DNA from: Adineta steineri
Taxonomy: Eukaryota > Rotifera > Eurotatoria > Adinetida > Adinetidae
DNA length: 64,000 nucleotides
Direction: 5' to 3'
NCBI GenBank assembly: GCA_905250115.1
Contig: CAJNOI010000012.1
Coordinates: forward strand, 849,273-913,272
Shown here: piece by piece, positions 1-12,253 of the stretch
How the letters are laid out: each line of letters starts with the position of its first letter
Numbering within the stretch: position 1 is the stretch's first letter
The notes under the pieces: generated by a model
Databases searched by the model: none
The model's input: the letters and a program-made list of their open reading frames with translations, nothing else
What the model was told of the DNA's origin: nothing
Translations under genes and position numbers: made by a program

Positions 1-94
1 AATAATGACTGTGAGTAACAGAATTTAATAATCGCATCGTTCTCATAAGAAAATCAGTACACTAACGTCGTAAGTCTGTTCTATTTATACTGAC

Positions 95-428
95 CTGCCG
101 GAAATCGTGTTCCAATAATAACATTCATACTAGTAGTGTCTGCATCATTCAACATATTTCCGTTTTGGTTAAATATATGAGCAAATAATTCACAATTTGA
201 AGTTGATTGGCGAAAAGTAGCTGCTCTACACTGACTTCGAGTTAAACAGGCTATTTGACAATTTCTAATGTTGGATGTAATAAGATTAATGAATGGTAAA
301 CAAGTTGTATTTGCACATTGAAACTTGGAATCAACCATTAAAGACATTTCCATTGATCGTATATTTTCTCCGACTGCTTGTGTAATAATCATAAGTAAAA
401 GCCATAAACAAATTCTTGTTGAAGCCAT
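95..428 (-). CDS. PAN-kelch gene copy 0, first exon only (gene runs off the left edge)
   Basis: The first exon encodes a signal peptide (core LWLLLMIITQAVG) and a PAN/apple-like domain with six cysteines (pattern CANTTC, NCQIAC, SQC, NCELF). I place the start at 428 (MASTR), as in the three paralogues; an in-frame ATG at 440 is also possible. The exon ends at 95 with a CAG|GTCAGT donor and is exactly 334 nt (phase 1), as in every paralogue. The rest lies beyond position 1. The downstream intron resembles that of copy 3 (no linker exon nearby), while the promoter side matches copy 2: CTATAAAT-like TATA box and near-identical 5' leader. Predicted secreted; ligand unknown. A kelch exon outside the window is inferred. 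Confidence 0.75.
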
Positions 429-685
429 CAACCACCACATACTAAGTAGATCAAATCAATTCAATTCATAAAACAAGACAAAGTATTTATAGAGCAATAA
501 ATTCTTTTTTCTCTCTCTTTTCAGTGGTTACTGCGTAGTTTTTTCTCAGACTTTACTTCATCAATCAAACGGAGAAACAGTCCCAATATCTTTTTCCCAG
601 AATTCGCTTTATTAATCTAACGGAAAAACAGTACGGACACCTTTTCTCAGAATTCATTTCATCAATTTAATCAAAAGAAGTAAGT

Positions 686-814
686 CAGGGTGTGGGTGTG
701 GGTGTGGGTGTGGGTGTGGGTGTGGGTGTGGGTGNNNNNNNNNNTGGGTGTGGGTGTGGGTGTGGGTGTGGGTGTGGGTGTGGGTGTGGGTATGGGTGTG
801 AGTGTGGGTGTGAT
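686..814 (+). repeat. (TGTGGG)n telomere-like array
   Basis: About 20 hexamer units of TGTGGG with decay at the right edge (GGGTATGGG, GAGTGTGGG). The paralogous spacers carry only one or two such units at the same place (12603-12613 and 8040-8051, each followed by TGTGATTCTAGA- or TGTGATTCTTAG-like DNA), so the array expanded in situ. GGG runs with 3-nt loops could form a G-quadruplex. True length is unknown because of the gap inside it. Confidence 0.9.
735..744. other. Assembly gap (10 N) in the hexamer array
   Basis: Ten N characters interrupt the TGTGGG array; the real number of units is therefore undetermined. Confidence 0.99.
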
Positions 815-1886
815 TCTAGATGAAGATAAAATCTTGAGTTAATATCTGTAAAAAGAAGTATACTTTGTAAAGTACACTGATCCTCTAAGGCTGAATATGC
901 AATATGAAATCAATCAAAAACTCAACACGTCAACAGTAATTTGAATTGAATGCATGATGTGTTACAATTTTTGACAATATTTGCTCTTTAATGTATGTTA
1001 GAAGAAAGCGATGAAGACAGCTTGTTACAATGACAAATTTATTTTGTCGGAAGGGAAATAAAAATTAAAGTTGGTGAATACGAGAAAATGATCATAACTC
1101 AAAAACAACGACAGCGTGAGAATAAACAAAGCCAGCAATCAGCAGTATTTTTTATGTAAATATAACAGTTTCTCAGTCTCGTGAAAAGAGAAAGAAGGAT
1201 ATTATTACATTTGAAGCCATGTGAACAAGCAAAAGAAAAAAACGCTATTAAATACACTGGGGGTGTAGGTGTGATTATTAGAATTATCTCTCATACATCG
1301 TCTTATTAATTAAAAACTCTCGAAAAACATGACTCAACTACTCGAACGATATTTTTAAATCACTTTTTAGATTGTAACATGTATTGATTATAAAATTTAT
1401 AGCACTTATTCATGGATAAAATCCACTTAAGTTCTTAAAAGCATTTATACTTATATATACATAAATTTGACAAAACAAACTTCATTTTTGTGTCGTATTG
1501 AATATTTATTACTAAAATCTTATAGCGATCTAGTATATAAGGTATGGATGCGGCTTGGATGAATAGTATCTTCACACCGACACACACGCCAACACTCATT
1601 TGGCTGGACGTGATACGAATGACTAATGTTCTTCACATTTGTACTTATATCCACTCTTCTTCAATGAAAATATCCATTCATTTGTTAAAATAATGATCTC
1701 TCTTTTATCACTCATGGCTCTTTTTCAACAATCACTATACAATATGACTTCGAAGTATTACTGCAATTCATATATTATTTGGTGAATGAATATGTATTAA
1801 GAAATGTGAATGATTAAATAATTTGATAACATATAAATTTTTTATAATTCAGTTCACAAAAGAAAATGTCATTGTGTCTATATCGA

Positions 1887-3973
1887 TTAATACAACTCAG
1901 CACTATTAAGATAAGTGACACCATTGTATCCGCTAGCAAGTAATACTTCTCCATTTGCTAATATGGATGCTGTGTTCATATATCGGACGATACTCATGTT
2001 TGCGGTCGTTGTCCAAGTGCCTGTTGATGGATTGTACAATTCAACACTATTGAGATAAACACCATTGTATCCGCCAGCAACTAATACTAATCCATTTGCC
2101 AATGTGAATGCTGTGTGACGAGCTCGGGCGATACTCATGCTTCCTGTGGTTGTCCAAGTGCCTGCTGATGGATTGTATAATTCAGCACTAGTGAGATAAG
2201 CACTGCTCTCTCCGCCAGCAATTAATACTAATCCATTTGATAATGTGGATGCTGTGTGGCATTCTCGTGCGACATTCATGTTTCCTGTTGTTGTCCAAGT
2301 GCTTGTTGATAGATTGTACAATTCAGCGCTAGTGAGATAAGCACCGTTGTATCCACCAGCAACTAATACTAACCCGTTCGCTAATATGGATGCTGTGTGA
2401 AAATACCGTCCGGCATTCATGCTACCTGTGGTTGTCCAAGTGCCTGTTAATGGATGGTACAATTCAGCATTAGTGGGATAAGCACCGTTGTATCCACCAG
2501 CAACTAATACTAACCTGTTCGCTAATATGGATGCTGTGTGAAAATACCGTGCGGCATTCATACTTCCTGTGGTTGTCCAACTGCCTGTTAATGGATTGTA
2601 CAATTCAGCACTATTGACATAACTACCAGCGCTGTTCTCTCCACCAGCAACCAATACTGATCCATTTGCTAATGTGGATGCTGCGTGCATATATCGTGCA
2701 ACATTCATGCTTCCTGTGGTTGTCCAGGTGCCTGTTGATGGATCGTACAATTCAGCACTATTGAGATAAGCACCGTTGTTTCCACCAGCAACTAATACGG
2801 ACCCATTTGCTAATGTGGATGCTCTGTGACCATATCGTCCGATACTCATGTTTCCTGTGGCTGACCATTCTAGATAAGACCGAAAAGTAAGAAAAAAATT
2901 GGTTTTTAAAATAACCCCGAATCTCTCATGTGCTTAAATTGTCTATCTATTGATAACATACCGAATCATTTTAAACTTTCAATAAACTTCTCTTTGTTTT
3001 CATAATTAAGATAAAATGCATTATGAGATGTTAAATTAAATTAATAAAAAATATGCTATGAACGATGCCATTGATGTTTTTCGAGTTCGGTCGGTTTCGC
3101 GAACTGACGAAACTCCAACACTACCGTACAATTTAGATATGATGAATAATGATCAAATTTGAGAGTTTGAGTGAAAGTCATGCTACATAGTTCAACATAA
3201 TAGAAATAGTATGTACTTTTACCATCTTGGATGGATACTGTGTGTATGTATCAGAATGTACGTAAAAATGGATGTGACTGTGAGTAGGAGAATATAATTC
3301 TCGCATCGTTATCATGAGAAAATCAGTACACTAAGGGTGAATTGATAATGATGAAAGACGTTTTTCTTGAGTTTGAAGTTTGCATTTTATACTTCTACAA
3401 TATTTGTTTGAATTACTCAACGCTATACAAATGCGACCTAAAACATGAGATTAGCTGTTGATAGACATGTCTCATGACGATATGATGTCAACTAGTACTT
3501 CAGCGTATAGAATTATTTTTCGATCATCTTGAGAGTGCGTGAATGTGATTGATTTCTAAAATGATCCATGACTCCTAGTACATGAAAATCTTTTGTCAAC
3601 AATGTTTTCATATGATACTATCGGACACAACGAGGATATTCAATATTTAGGTTAGCCTATATCGAATGAAGCCGTCAAAAACTGATCATATTTCGACTTC
3701 TGTTGAGAAATGTTCCCTAATGTTATCTATCTGGATAGGGATCATTCAATAGCTAAAATCAAAACTTTAGATATCTCCATTTCTAGTAATCATTGTTTGA
3801 GTAACTACAAATCATTCAACATAGTACTGACTCGGTATTGCTGTTGTTGTTGAGGTTGTGGATGATGTTGTTGTTGTTGAGGTTGTGGATGATGTTGTTG
3901 TTGTTGTTGTTATTGTTGAGGTTGTGGTTGTTGCTGTTGTTGTTGTTGTTGTTGTTGTTGAAGTTATGGATGA

Positions 3974-4009
<36 letters not shown>

Positions 4010-6337
4010 GGATGTTGATGTCGCAGTCGGTTCTATTTTGAAAAAATGATTTTAAGGTGAAACTGAACGAATGGATAAGATTTGTTTCTTCTTTTGTAAC
4101 AATGTCTTGGCGTTAAATATGAGTTGATTATAATTAAATACGAAATGCTTAAATGATTTCCATTATCCTTTCATGGATGTTCTCATTTTTTCATTTCATG
4201 GTTTTTTCGGGGTCCATCTGGGCCCGCTCATGAAAGTTCATCAAAAAACAGTTTTAGCGTTACTAAAACTTTTCATTTGTATATTATAAATATATAGATG
4301 CTTCAATTTTATTAGGATATGAACGCATTTCGTGCTAAGCACTGTAAAAGGGCTCCGTAGTACAAATAAGGATTGAGCAGAATCTTCTGAAAATGATATT
4401 GACATAAGTTGAAAATGACTGATTTCACGCTCTTTTTACTAAATGTGAGTCATTATTATAAGTAGTGAAGGCAAAAACAAATCGAAACAAATCGTTAGAA
4501 AGGAAACATCAGTACGAGAGAATAAATAGCAGTAATATCACCATATAAAATAAGATTATAGCATCATCGTTGTTATGGGGTCCATAAGTACCCGTAGCTG
4601 CATTTTTTCTCCGTTAGACCTACTCATGATTTCTCATATGGGTAGTATATACCAATAAAAGACTAGAGATTAGATGTGAGAACCGATCGGAAACAGAAAC
4701 TCTTAAGAGTGAATTCAGTAAAAGGCTGCGAAGTGGGTCTTCCTGGACCCCACAACATCAACAGGGGGTTATAATTGTAATTCTACGATATTTACTTTAA
4801 GTATATTTCTATTATAATAATTTTGACTACTCAATTTCCTTCTCCTATAAGTTTAATGATCAAGAAACTTTTCAAAATTACACAGATTGAATTATACAAG
4901 ATTTGCATATTAATTCTGTTTTTGAAATTCTTTATTTTTATTTAAGATGCGATTCTGATCAGAAACTAATTCTAAAAGATTGAGGAAAGATCTCGAAACT
5001 GAATTGGTCTAATTTGTGATTTTCGTCTCAGATTTCTTCATTATTGTAGTGTGTCTGGTTATACCACTGAAAAAAAACATTCCGAAGAATTATAAAACCT
5101 CAAAAAAGGTTTATAACTGAAAAATTCGTTTATCAACGTGCTCTACCCCTTGATAAACTCTCTACTTGAGGGTTGATCTGATTAATAAATGGAAAAAGGG
5201 TTTATCAAGAGAGAATCAACCCTTTGGTTTATCAGTTTGAAACGTACAACAAACCCTTCTTGGGTTTTAAAAATAAGTGTTTATCAGGAGGTGGAGCACG
5301 CTGATAAACGAATTTTTCAGTTATAAGCCTTTTTTAAAGGTTTATAGTTCTCCGAAATTCTTTTTCAGTGTACTCTTAAGCGATTCTTTCTGAGACAGAA
5401 AAATTTCCGCATGGCATATTTCCATTATATTCAGAAGTGATAGATTTCCAGCTTAATTTCATTTTTCCTGTATGACCTAACGACGTGCAATACTAAACTC
5501 AAACTACTTGTGATCATCATCTTAATCAAAAAACTGCTGTAACTTCTTATTTATTTCTTAAGGGTCTGCCCAATGCCTTATACTTCGATGGAATTTTGAC
5601 GAAAGTTTGTTTCATAGGCATCGATATTTCATATAGATTTATGAATATGAATAGCATAATATCCGTAGATGTTTCATGGAATAGTTATATCATGTTTTCT
5701 TCATTATTCTTTTAATATTACATGGTACTAATTCTTTAGTTTCAAGAGTCATCAAAATTTCGTATTGCTAAGATATTTTCAAAATAGAACTCGAAAAATA
5801 AATCTCAAAACAGGTCGTTTGGTTAAAAAAAATTACTACCGAAAAATTTCTGGCTGAACATTTTTTTCTGTCATTATGAGCCGAACCGATTGGTGTTTTA
5901 CACACAGATCTGTTCAATATCTCTATCAAGTTGTGTTAGTTTTCGCTAACTTTTTCTCTTTCACAGATATATTTTCCACTAAATCTGTTATATTTATACT
6001 AACCTGGTGGAAATCGTGTTCCACTAATAACATTCATACTAGTAGTGTCTGAATCAGTCAACATATTTCCGTTTTGGTTAAATATATGGGCAAATAATTC
6101 ACAATTTGAAGTTGATCGATGAAAAGTTGCTGCTATGCATTGACTTTGACCTAAACAGGCAAATTGACAATTCCTAATGTTTGATGTAAAAATATTAACG
6201 AATGGTAAACAAGTTGTATTCGCACATTGAAACTTGAAATCAACCATTAAAGACATTAGCATTGATTGTGTATCTTCTCCGACTGCTTGTGTGATAATCA
6301 TAAATAAAAGCCATAAACAAACTCTTCTTGAAGCCAT
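1887..6337 (-). CDS. Secreted PAN/apple-kelch repeat protein, copy 1 (long Thr-rich linker)
   Basis: Three exons with matching phases: 6337-6004, 4032-3832 and 2869-1887 (505 aa). Exon 1 gives a signal peptide and a six-Cys PAN-like domain. Exon 2 is a Thr/Ser-rich mucin-like linker (about residues 112-178) encoded by an ACA microsatellite. Exon 3 has about seven kelch repeats of the type 'HTASTLANGLVLVAGG...SAELYNPSTGTWTTTGSM', a pattern common in bacterial secreted kelch proteins; a bacterial origin for this exon is my inference. The linker donor is CCGA|GTCAGT, less canonical than in copy 2. Promoter resembles copy 3 (TAATAG/GACAGTCTG leader). Probably extracellular, with the beta-propeller displayed on an O-glycosylated stalk; the ligand is unknown. 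Confidence 0.8.
2870..3831 (-). other. Intron 2 of PAN-kelch copy 1
   Basis: 962-bp intron, much longer than the ~50 bp typical here; homologous to 9864-10807 in copy 2 and, shortened, to 14574-15079 in copy 3. No other gene seen. Confidence 0.7.
3832..4032 (-). repeat. Coding ACA/TGT microsatellite (Thr-rich linker exon)
   Basis: A 201-nt phase 1-1 exon, mostly (ACA)n on the minus strand with ATA, TCA, ACC, TCC and GCA interruptions, open throughout in the spliced frame. The plus-strand Leu- and Val-rich reading frames over it are artefacts of the repeat. Because both boundaries are phase 1, losing or lengthening the exon by triplets leaves the gene in frame. Confidence 0.8.
4033..6003 (-). 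other. Intron 1 of PAN-kelch copy 1
   Basis: 1.97-kb intron homologous to 10856-11919, enlarged by extra DNA including a CACTG-ended element at 5065-5370 and a block around 4150-4800 that has no counterpart in copy 2. No coding potential seen. Confidence 0.65.
5065..5370. mobile_element. Non-autonomous CACTG-ended DNA transposon (CMC/EnSpm-like MITE)
   Basis: 306 bp with ~70-bp imperfect terminal inverted repeats (starts CACTGAAAAA, ends TTTTTCAGTG), flanked by a 3-bp duplication TAC (5062-5064 and 5371-5373). The paralogous intron at about 11294-11325 reads straight through (TTATACTATTAAGAG), giving an empty-site comparison. CACTR ends with 2-3-bp duplications fit the CACTA/CMC group. No transposase inside. 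Confidence 0.85.
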
Positions 6338-6952
6338 CGCTAATCAGACTGTCAGTTGATGAAATGAATTTAGCTCGTAATAGAAGAGACAGTAATTGTT
6401 GAACAACATATTCTATTTTTTTTGTTTCTTTCTCTTTTCTTTTCTCAATTAATCTCATCATTCTAGTAAAAAAAACAGTCTCGAGTTTTTTATTTTGATA
6501 GAAATTTATTCATTCACTGAGATAATTTTCTTACGTGTTTACATGTTATTTGAAGACAAATATATTCACAAATGAAACTTTTGAGTTATATAAAAATAAA
6601 TAACATAAAGAACGATCGATCTAATAAAATTGAATTTGAAAAGATAACATAATCAACATTTACTTGCAAATGAAATTTTCTATAGAAAGTGAAATGATTC
6701 CATTGAGATTAATTTATATATTTAAATGTGAATACTTCAAATGTATATCATAGATTACACAATATATCAGCGAACTATCACGTCATTCAGATGGAATAAC
6801 GTTAATCTTTAATATCCAAACGACGATTGATTAGAGAAGTTGTTCGATTAGGCAAGAGAACCAAAGGCTTATATGATTATTTGTGTCTGTTAAAATTATT
6901 AAATTAAGATTTTGTAGTATTCTAACGTAGATTAAAAAATTGTTTACCATAA

Positions 6953-7279
6953 CCCAGGTCAACTAATCCAACGTTGAATCCTATAAGATCCGATCATCCG
7001 ACAGAAGCCGATAGGACTCCTGGTGACGGATTGGTAATGGATTCTGACGGAAAAAATTTCAGTCACTTGCTGCAAATTTGATGAGCGGCGTTTTTAGCTA
7101 TATTCTATGATCGCCTTATGGTCACCTATCGGATCCGTCTAGATCCGTTTGTTGGAAATTGTGAGATCCGAAGTGATTCCGTAACCAGGAATTCTATAGG
7201 ATTTTGTCGGATCGTCGGGTTCCGATGGAATCCATTATAGGATCCTATCGGATTCGAGTACGGGATTGGTGGACCTGGG
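6953..7279. mobile_element. TIR element, 327 bp, class uncertain
   Basis: Begins CCCAGGTCAACTAATCC and ends with the reverse complement of CCCAGGTCCACCAATCC. The interior is rich in GGATCC/CCGAT-like words and more GC-rich than its surroundings. AA flanks both sides but is too short to establish a target duplication. The small ORF inside is not a gene. Superfamily not assigned. Confidence 0.65.
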
Positions 7280-7559
7280 AACAAGAGGTTGAAAAAGCTT
7301 CGTTTAGTAAATGCTTGTATTAGTTTTATTTCTTTTTCTTTCATTTGTATGTTATTGTGATGTATTAACTTCTGTATGTAGAGTAAAACAAATTTAGTTG
7401 GAAAATCTTTTCAATTTTTCTTCAAAAAGGAAGCGATAGAAACAGAGAGTTCGTGAAATCATGTACGCTGAGTAGCTGTCTAATTCGACTTCGAGTATAG
7501 ATGAAGAAACAAATCGAAATCTAATATTCTCACAATTGAAAAGAAAGTTTTTCTAAATC

Positions 7560-8040
7560 AAAACTTATAGTTCGAATGCACTTATGTTACTTAGGAATAA
7601 GCGGAAAACAAAAGTTTACCTAAATTATAATTTATAATTGAAATACGGAAGCACCTATATTAGTTTAGAGAAAAAAGGACAATAAATAGTTTATCTAAAT
7701 AATAATTTGCAATTCAAATGCGGAGGCACGTATGTTTGTTTAGAAAGAAAAGCAAAAGAAAACGTTTACTTACATTATAATTTATAACTAGTAACCGAAA
7801 GCATCTATGTTAGTTTAGGAAAAACAGAGAAAAGAAAAAGTTTACCTATATTATACTTTAAAATTCACGTACGACAGCACATATGTTAGTTTAGGAATAA
7901 AGGGAAAAGAAAAAGTTTATCTAAATTATAATTCATAATTCAAATACGAAGGCATCTATATTAGTTTAGGGAAAAAAGGAAAACAAAAAGTTTACCTACA
8001 TTATAATCTATAGTTCAAACACGAAGGCACCTATGTTAGG
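7560..8040. repeat. 75-bp minisatellite, about 6 units
   Basis: Phase marker 'GCAC/TCTATRTTAG' recurs near 7578, 7651, 7726, 7801, 7877, 7952 and 8027, i.e. a 73-76-bp period. Each unit also contains AAAAAGTTTACCTAAATTAT. Diverged units recur at 16200-16345 and 16900-17015 in the next spacer. Confidence 0.85.
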
Positions 8041-8714
8041 GCGTGGGTGTGATTCTTAGAAGATAGAATCTTGAGATACCAATTATAAAAAATTGTACTT
8101 TATTAAGTACATCGGTCCCCAAACGGTTAATATACAATATGATATCAATCAAAAACTTACCACGTGAACAGTAATTTAAACTGGATTAATTATGCGCTAG
8201 GATTCTTGATAATACTTGCTTTTTAATCTATGTTGGTGGAAAACGATGAAGACAGTTTATTAAAATGAAACAATTATTTTTTCGTAAGACACAAATAAAT
8301 GTTTTTTAAATAAATATAACAGTTTCTTCTTCTTCTCATGAATAGAGAAGAAAAGATATTATTTCATTTGAAACCATGTGATCAAGCAAAAGAAAAAACG
8401 CTATTAAATACACTGAGGATGTAGGTGTGATTATTAGAATTACCTCTCATTCATCTTCTTATTAATTAAAAACTGTTTAAAAGCGTCGCTCAGGTACTCG
8501 AAAGATATCTTTGAATTTTTTTTAAATATTAATATGTATTGATTATAAATTTTCAGTATTTATTGAGAGATAAAATATGCTTAAATTTTCAAAAGCATTT
8601 ATATGTATATTTATATAAATTTGAGAAAACAAACCTCATTTCTGTGTCGTATTGAATATTTATTACTGAAATCTTATAGTGATCTAGTAAATAGGGTATG
8701 GGTGTGGCATGGAT

Positions 8715-8772
8715 CAGAGATGGAACGGGTCCGGTTTTTTGACGATCGCTACCGGTACCGGTTCCATCTCTG
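8715..8772. mobile_element. 58-bp foldback with hAT-like CAGAGATG ends
   Basis: Starts CAGAGATGGAAC and ends GTTCCATCTCTG, with ACCGG/CCGGT inner arms. The termini resemble hAT ends and the 117-bp element at 58764. No clear 8-bp duplication here; the insertion replaces DNA present in the paralogous spacer (13360-13460). Confidence 0.5.
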
Positions 8773-8874
8773 CTGGAACTCATATATTATTTGGTGAATG
8801 ATAATGTATTAAGAAATATGAATGACTAAATAGTTCGATTACATAGTAAAAAAGTGTCATTCTGTCTATATCGA

Positions 8875-11800
8875 TTAATAAAGCTCAGCACTATTGAGAT
8901 AACCACTAGTGCCGTTTCCACCAGCAACTAATATCTTTCCATTTGTTAATATGGACGCTGTGTGTATAAATCGTGCGATACTCATATTTGCTGTAGTTGT
9001 CCATGTGCCTGTTGATGAATTGTACAATTCAGCACTATTGAGATTAGCAGTGTTGTATCCACCAGCAACTAATATGGACCCATTTGCTAATGTAGATGCT
9101 GTGTGATAATATCGTGCGATACTCATGTTGGCTGTCGTTATCCATGTGCCTGTTGATGGATCGTACAATTCAGCACTTTTGAGATTAGCAGTGTTGTATC
9201 CACCAGCAACTAATACTAATCCATTTGCTAATGTAGATGCTGTGTGAAAACGTCTTGCGACATTCATGCTTCCTGTGATTGTCCAAATACCTGTTGATGG
9301 ATTATACAATTCAGCACTGTTGAGATAAACACTAGTGTTGCTCATTCCACCAGCAACTAATACTAATCCATTTGCTAATGTGGATGCTGTGTGAGAATAT
9401 CGTGCGATATTCATGCTTCCCGTGGTTGTCCAGGTGCCTGTTGAGGGATTATAGAATTCAACACTATTTAAACAAGTACTACTGTTCCTTCCACCACTAA
9501 CTAATGTAGACCCATTTGCTAATGTGGATGCTATGTGCTGAAATCGTGCGACATTCATGCTTCCTGTGGTTGTCCAATTACCTGTTGATGAATTGTACAA
9601 TTCAGCACTATTGAGAATACTAACAGCGTTGTTTCCACCAGCAACTAATACGGACCCATTTGCTAATGTCGATGCTGTGTAAAAATCTCGTGCGACATTC
9701 ATGCTTCCTGCGGTTGTCCAATTACCTGTTGATGGATTGTACAGTTCAGTACTATCGAGAAAAGTACCGTTGTATCCACCAGTAACTAATATCGATCCAT
9801 TCGCTAATGTAGATGCTGTGTGATAATATCGTGCGACACTCATGTTTCCTGTCATTGTCCACTCTAGATAAGGCAGAAAAGTGAGAAAAAAATGTTGTTT
9901 TTAAAATAACTTTGAATCTCTCATGTGCATAAGTTGCCTATCTATTGATGAAAGATTACACGATTTCAAACCTTCAATAAACTTCTCTTTGATTTCATGA
10001 TTAAGATTTGGTTCATTACGAAATATTAAATCAAATTAATGAAAGATACCTTATAAACGATTTCATTAATATTTTTCGAGTTTTATCAATGTTGCAAGCT
10101 GACGAAACAAGCATTGTCCTACAATTCATGTATGATGAATAATGATCGAGATTTCGAATTTAAGTGAAAGTTGTTCTACGTTATTCAACATAGTGGAAGC
10201 AAGGTGTACTTTCACCATGTTAGATAGGTGGGTGTACGCATGTGTCAGAATGTACATAAGGATGGATGCCAATGAAGATGTGACTGAGAGTAACAGAATA
10301 TACTTGATCAATCGTTCTCATAAGAAAATCAGTACACGAGGGTTTAATTAATGATGATGAGAGGCGTTTTCTCGAGTTCAAACTTTGCATTTTATATTGC
10401 TGCGATATTTCTTTGAATCCCTCAACTCTTTACAAATCCAATCTAAAACATCAGATTAGACGTTGATAGACAGATCTCATGTCGATATTATGTCAACTAG
10501 TACTTCAACGTATATAATTGTTCTGATCATCTTGAGAGTCGATGAGTTCTATCGTATGAAAGTCTTCTTATCAACAATGTATTCCCATGATACGATTGGA
10601 CAGAACGAGCATATTCAATATGTGGGTTAGTCTAGATTGAATCAAGTCATTAAAAACTGATCATATTTCGATTTCTGATAGGAAATATTTCCTGATGTTG
10701 TTTATCTAGATGGTAAATATTCAATAGCTAAAACTAAAACTTTTAGATATCGTCAGTTGTACTTATCATCTTTTGAGCAACTATAACTTATTTCACTTAG
10801 TACTCACCTGGTACTACTGTTGTTGGTGTTGTGGATGTTGTTGTTGTAGTTGATTCTATTTTGAAATAATGATTTTAGAATGAGAATAAACGACTGGATA
10901 GGATTTTTTCTTATTATGTAACAGTGTATAAACGTTATATATCAGTTGATTATAATAAAACAGGGAATGTTTAAACAGTTTCTATTTTAATTGTAATTCT
11001 ACGATGTTTACTTTAATTATATCTCTATCATAATACTTTTGACAACACAATTTATATTTCTTATAAATTTAATAATAAAGAAACTTTTTGGATTATATAG
11101 ATTGAGGCATATAATATTTACATATTAATTCTTTTCTTGAAATCTTCTATTTTCATTTAAGATGAGATTCTGATCAGAGGCTAATTCTAATTGAAAGAGG
11201 AAAGATCGCAGTTTATGAGTATCGATTACAAAATCAAATGAACTCAGATTGGTCTAATTTATCATTTTTTCCTTAGTATTCTTCATTATTGTAGTATGCT
11301 TATTATACTATTAAGAGATTCTTTGTGAGACAGAGGAGAATTTCCGCATGATATATTCCGGTTATATACAGAAGTGGCAGATTTCCAGTTTAAGTTGAAT
11401 TTTTCTGCATAGCTTAACGAAGAGCAATCCTAACCTCATACTAATGATCCTCATCTGTTTAAAAAAAACTGTAATTGCTTAAAAATCTGTTCAGTGCGTT
11501 ATATTTCTATGGAATTCCGCTGAAAACTTGTCTCGTGAATAACGATATTTTTTTACAGATTTATGAATATGAAAATGATAATATCCATAGGCATTTTTTA
11601 TGGAATTACTATCTCATTTTTTCTTCATTATTCTTTTGATAATCGACGGTATTGATTGTTTAGTTTCAAGTTTCATAGAGATTTCATTTCACTAAGATAT
11701 TTTCAACGTAGAATGTGAAAGATAAGATTATTTGATTCAAAAAGAATTACTTTCGAGAAGGATTTCACTGTGTGTTTTTTTCTGTCATTTTGAGGCGAAT

Positions 11801-12253
11801 CGATCTGTAATTTACACACTGATGTTTTCAATAACTTAAAAGTATTTTCCAAGAAGAAAAAACGTTTTTCTCTCTCTTAGCGATATATTTTCTTTTAAAT
11901 CTGTTCTATTTATACTGACCTGCCGGAAATCGTGTTCCAATAATAACATTCATACTAGTAGTGTCTGCATCATTCAACATATTTCCGTTTTGGTTAAATA
12001 TATGAGCAAATAATTCACAATTTGAAGTTGATTGATGAAAAGTAGCTGCTCTACATTGACTTTGAATTAAACAGGCTACTTGACAATTTCTACTGTTTGA
12101 TGTAATAACATTAAAGAATGGTAAACAAGTTGTATTCGCACATTGAAACTTAGAATCAACCATTAAAGACATTGTCATTGATTGTGTATCTTCTCCGACT
12201 GCTTGTGTGATAATCATAAATAAAAACCATAAATAAACTCTTGTTGATGCCAT
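8875..12253 (-). CDS. Secreted PAN/apple-kelch repeat protein, copy 2 (short linker)
   Basis: Exons 12253-11920, 10855-10808 and 9863-8875, all in phase (456 aa). The 48-nt linker exon encodes about 16 residues (ESTTTTTSTTPTTVVP) with a canonical CCAG|GTGAGT donor. Start at 12253 (MASTRVY); a TTG just upstream is not used. Signal peptide, six-Cys PAN-like domain and about seven kelch repeats as in the other copies. A TATA-like CTATAAAG lies about 60 bp before the start and matches copy 0. The last kelch repeats are nearly identical to copy 3 (MSNTSVYLNSAELYNPSTG; ILTNGKILVAGGNG), suggesting recent gene conversion. Function inferred only: extracellular recognition or adhesion. Confidence 0.82.
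9864..10807 (-). other. Intron 2 of PAN-kelch copy 2
   Basis: 944 bp, colinear with 2870-3831. The small ORFs on both strands around 10126-10351 are unsupported. Confidence 0.65.
10856..11919 (-). other. Intron 1 of PAN-kelch copy 2
   Basis: 1.06 kb; carries the empty target site for the 5065-5370 element near 11305. Nothing else seen. Confidence 0.65.

Larger units (their letters stand above)
441..1886. other. Spacer between PAN-kelch copies 0 and 1
   Basis: No gene seen. It holds the copy-0 promoter region, two imperfect ~60-bp repeats (about 535-660; units ending in CAGAATTC) also found three times at 12355-12535, a (TGTGGG)n array, and at 1542-1594 a G-rich/C-rich imperfect palindrome. 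The remainder is colinear with the spacers at 8040-8870 and 12600-13560. Confidence 0.6.
6338..8874. other. Spacer between PAN-kelch copies 1 and 2
   Basis: No gene. Contains the copy-1 leader, a block shared with 15600-16020, a TIR element (6953-7279), a 75-bp minisatellite, a solo GGGCGTGGGTGTG motif at 8040 and a 58-bp foldback. Confidence 0.6.

Noticed and set aside
686-814. A true chromosome end
   Set aside because: Sequence homologous to the other spacers continues on both sides, so it is an interstitial array.
3838-4049. Plus-strand poly-Leu and poly-Val reading frames
   Set aside because: They are shadows of the (TGT)n strand of the Thr-rich minus-strand exon; open only because of the triplet repeat.
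7126-7344. 72-residue minus-strand ORF
   Set aside because: Lies largely within a TIR element with no conserved domain; frame not shared with any paralogous spacer.
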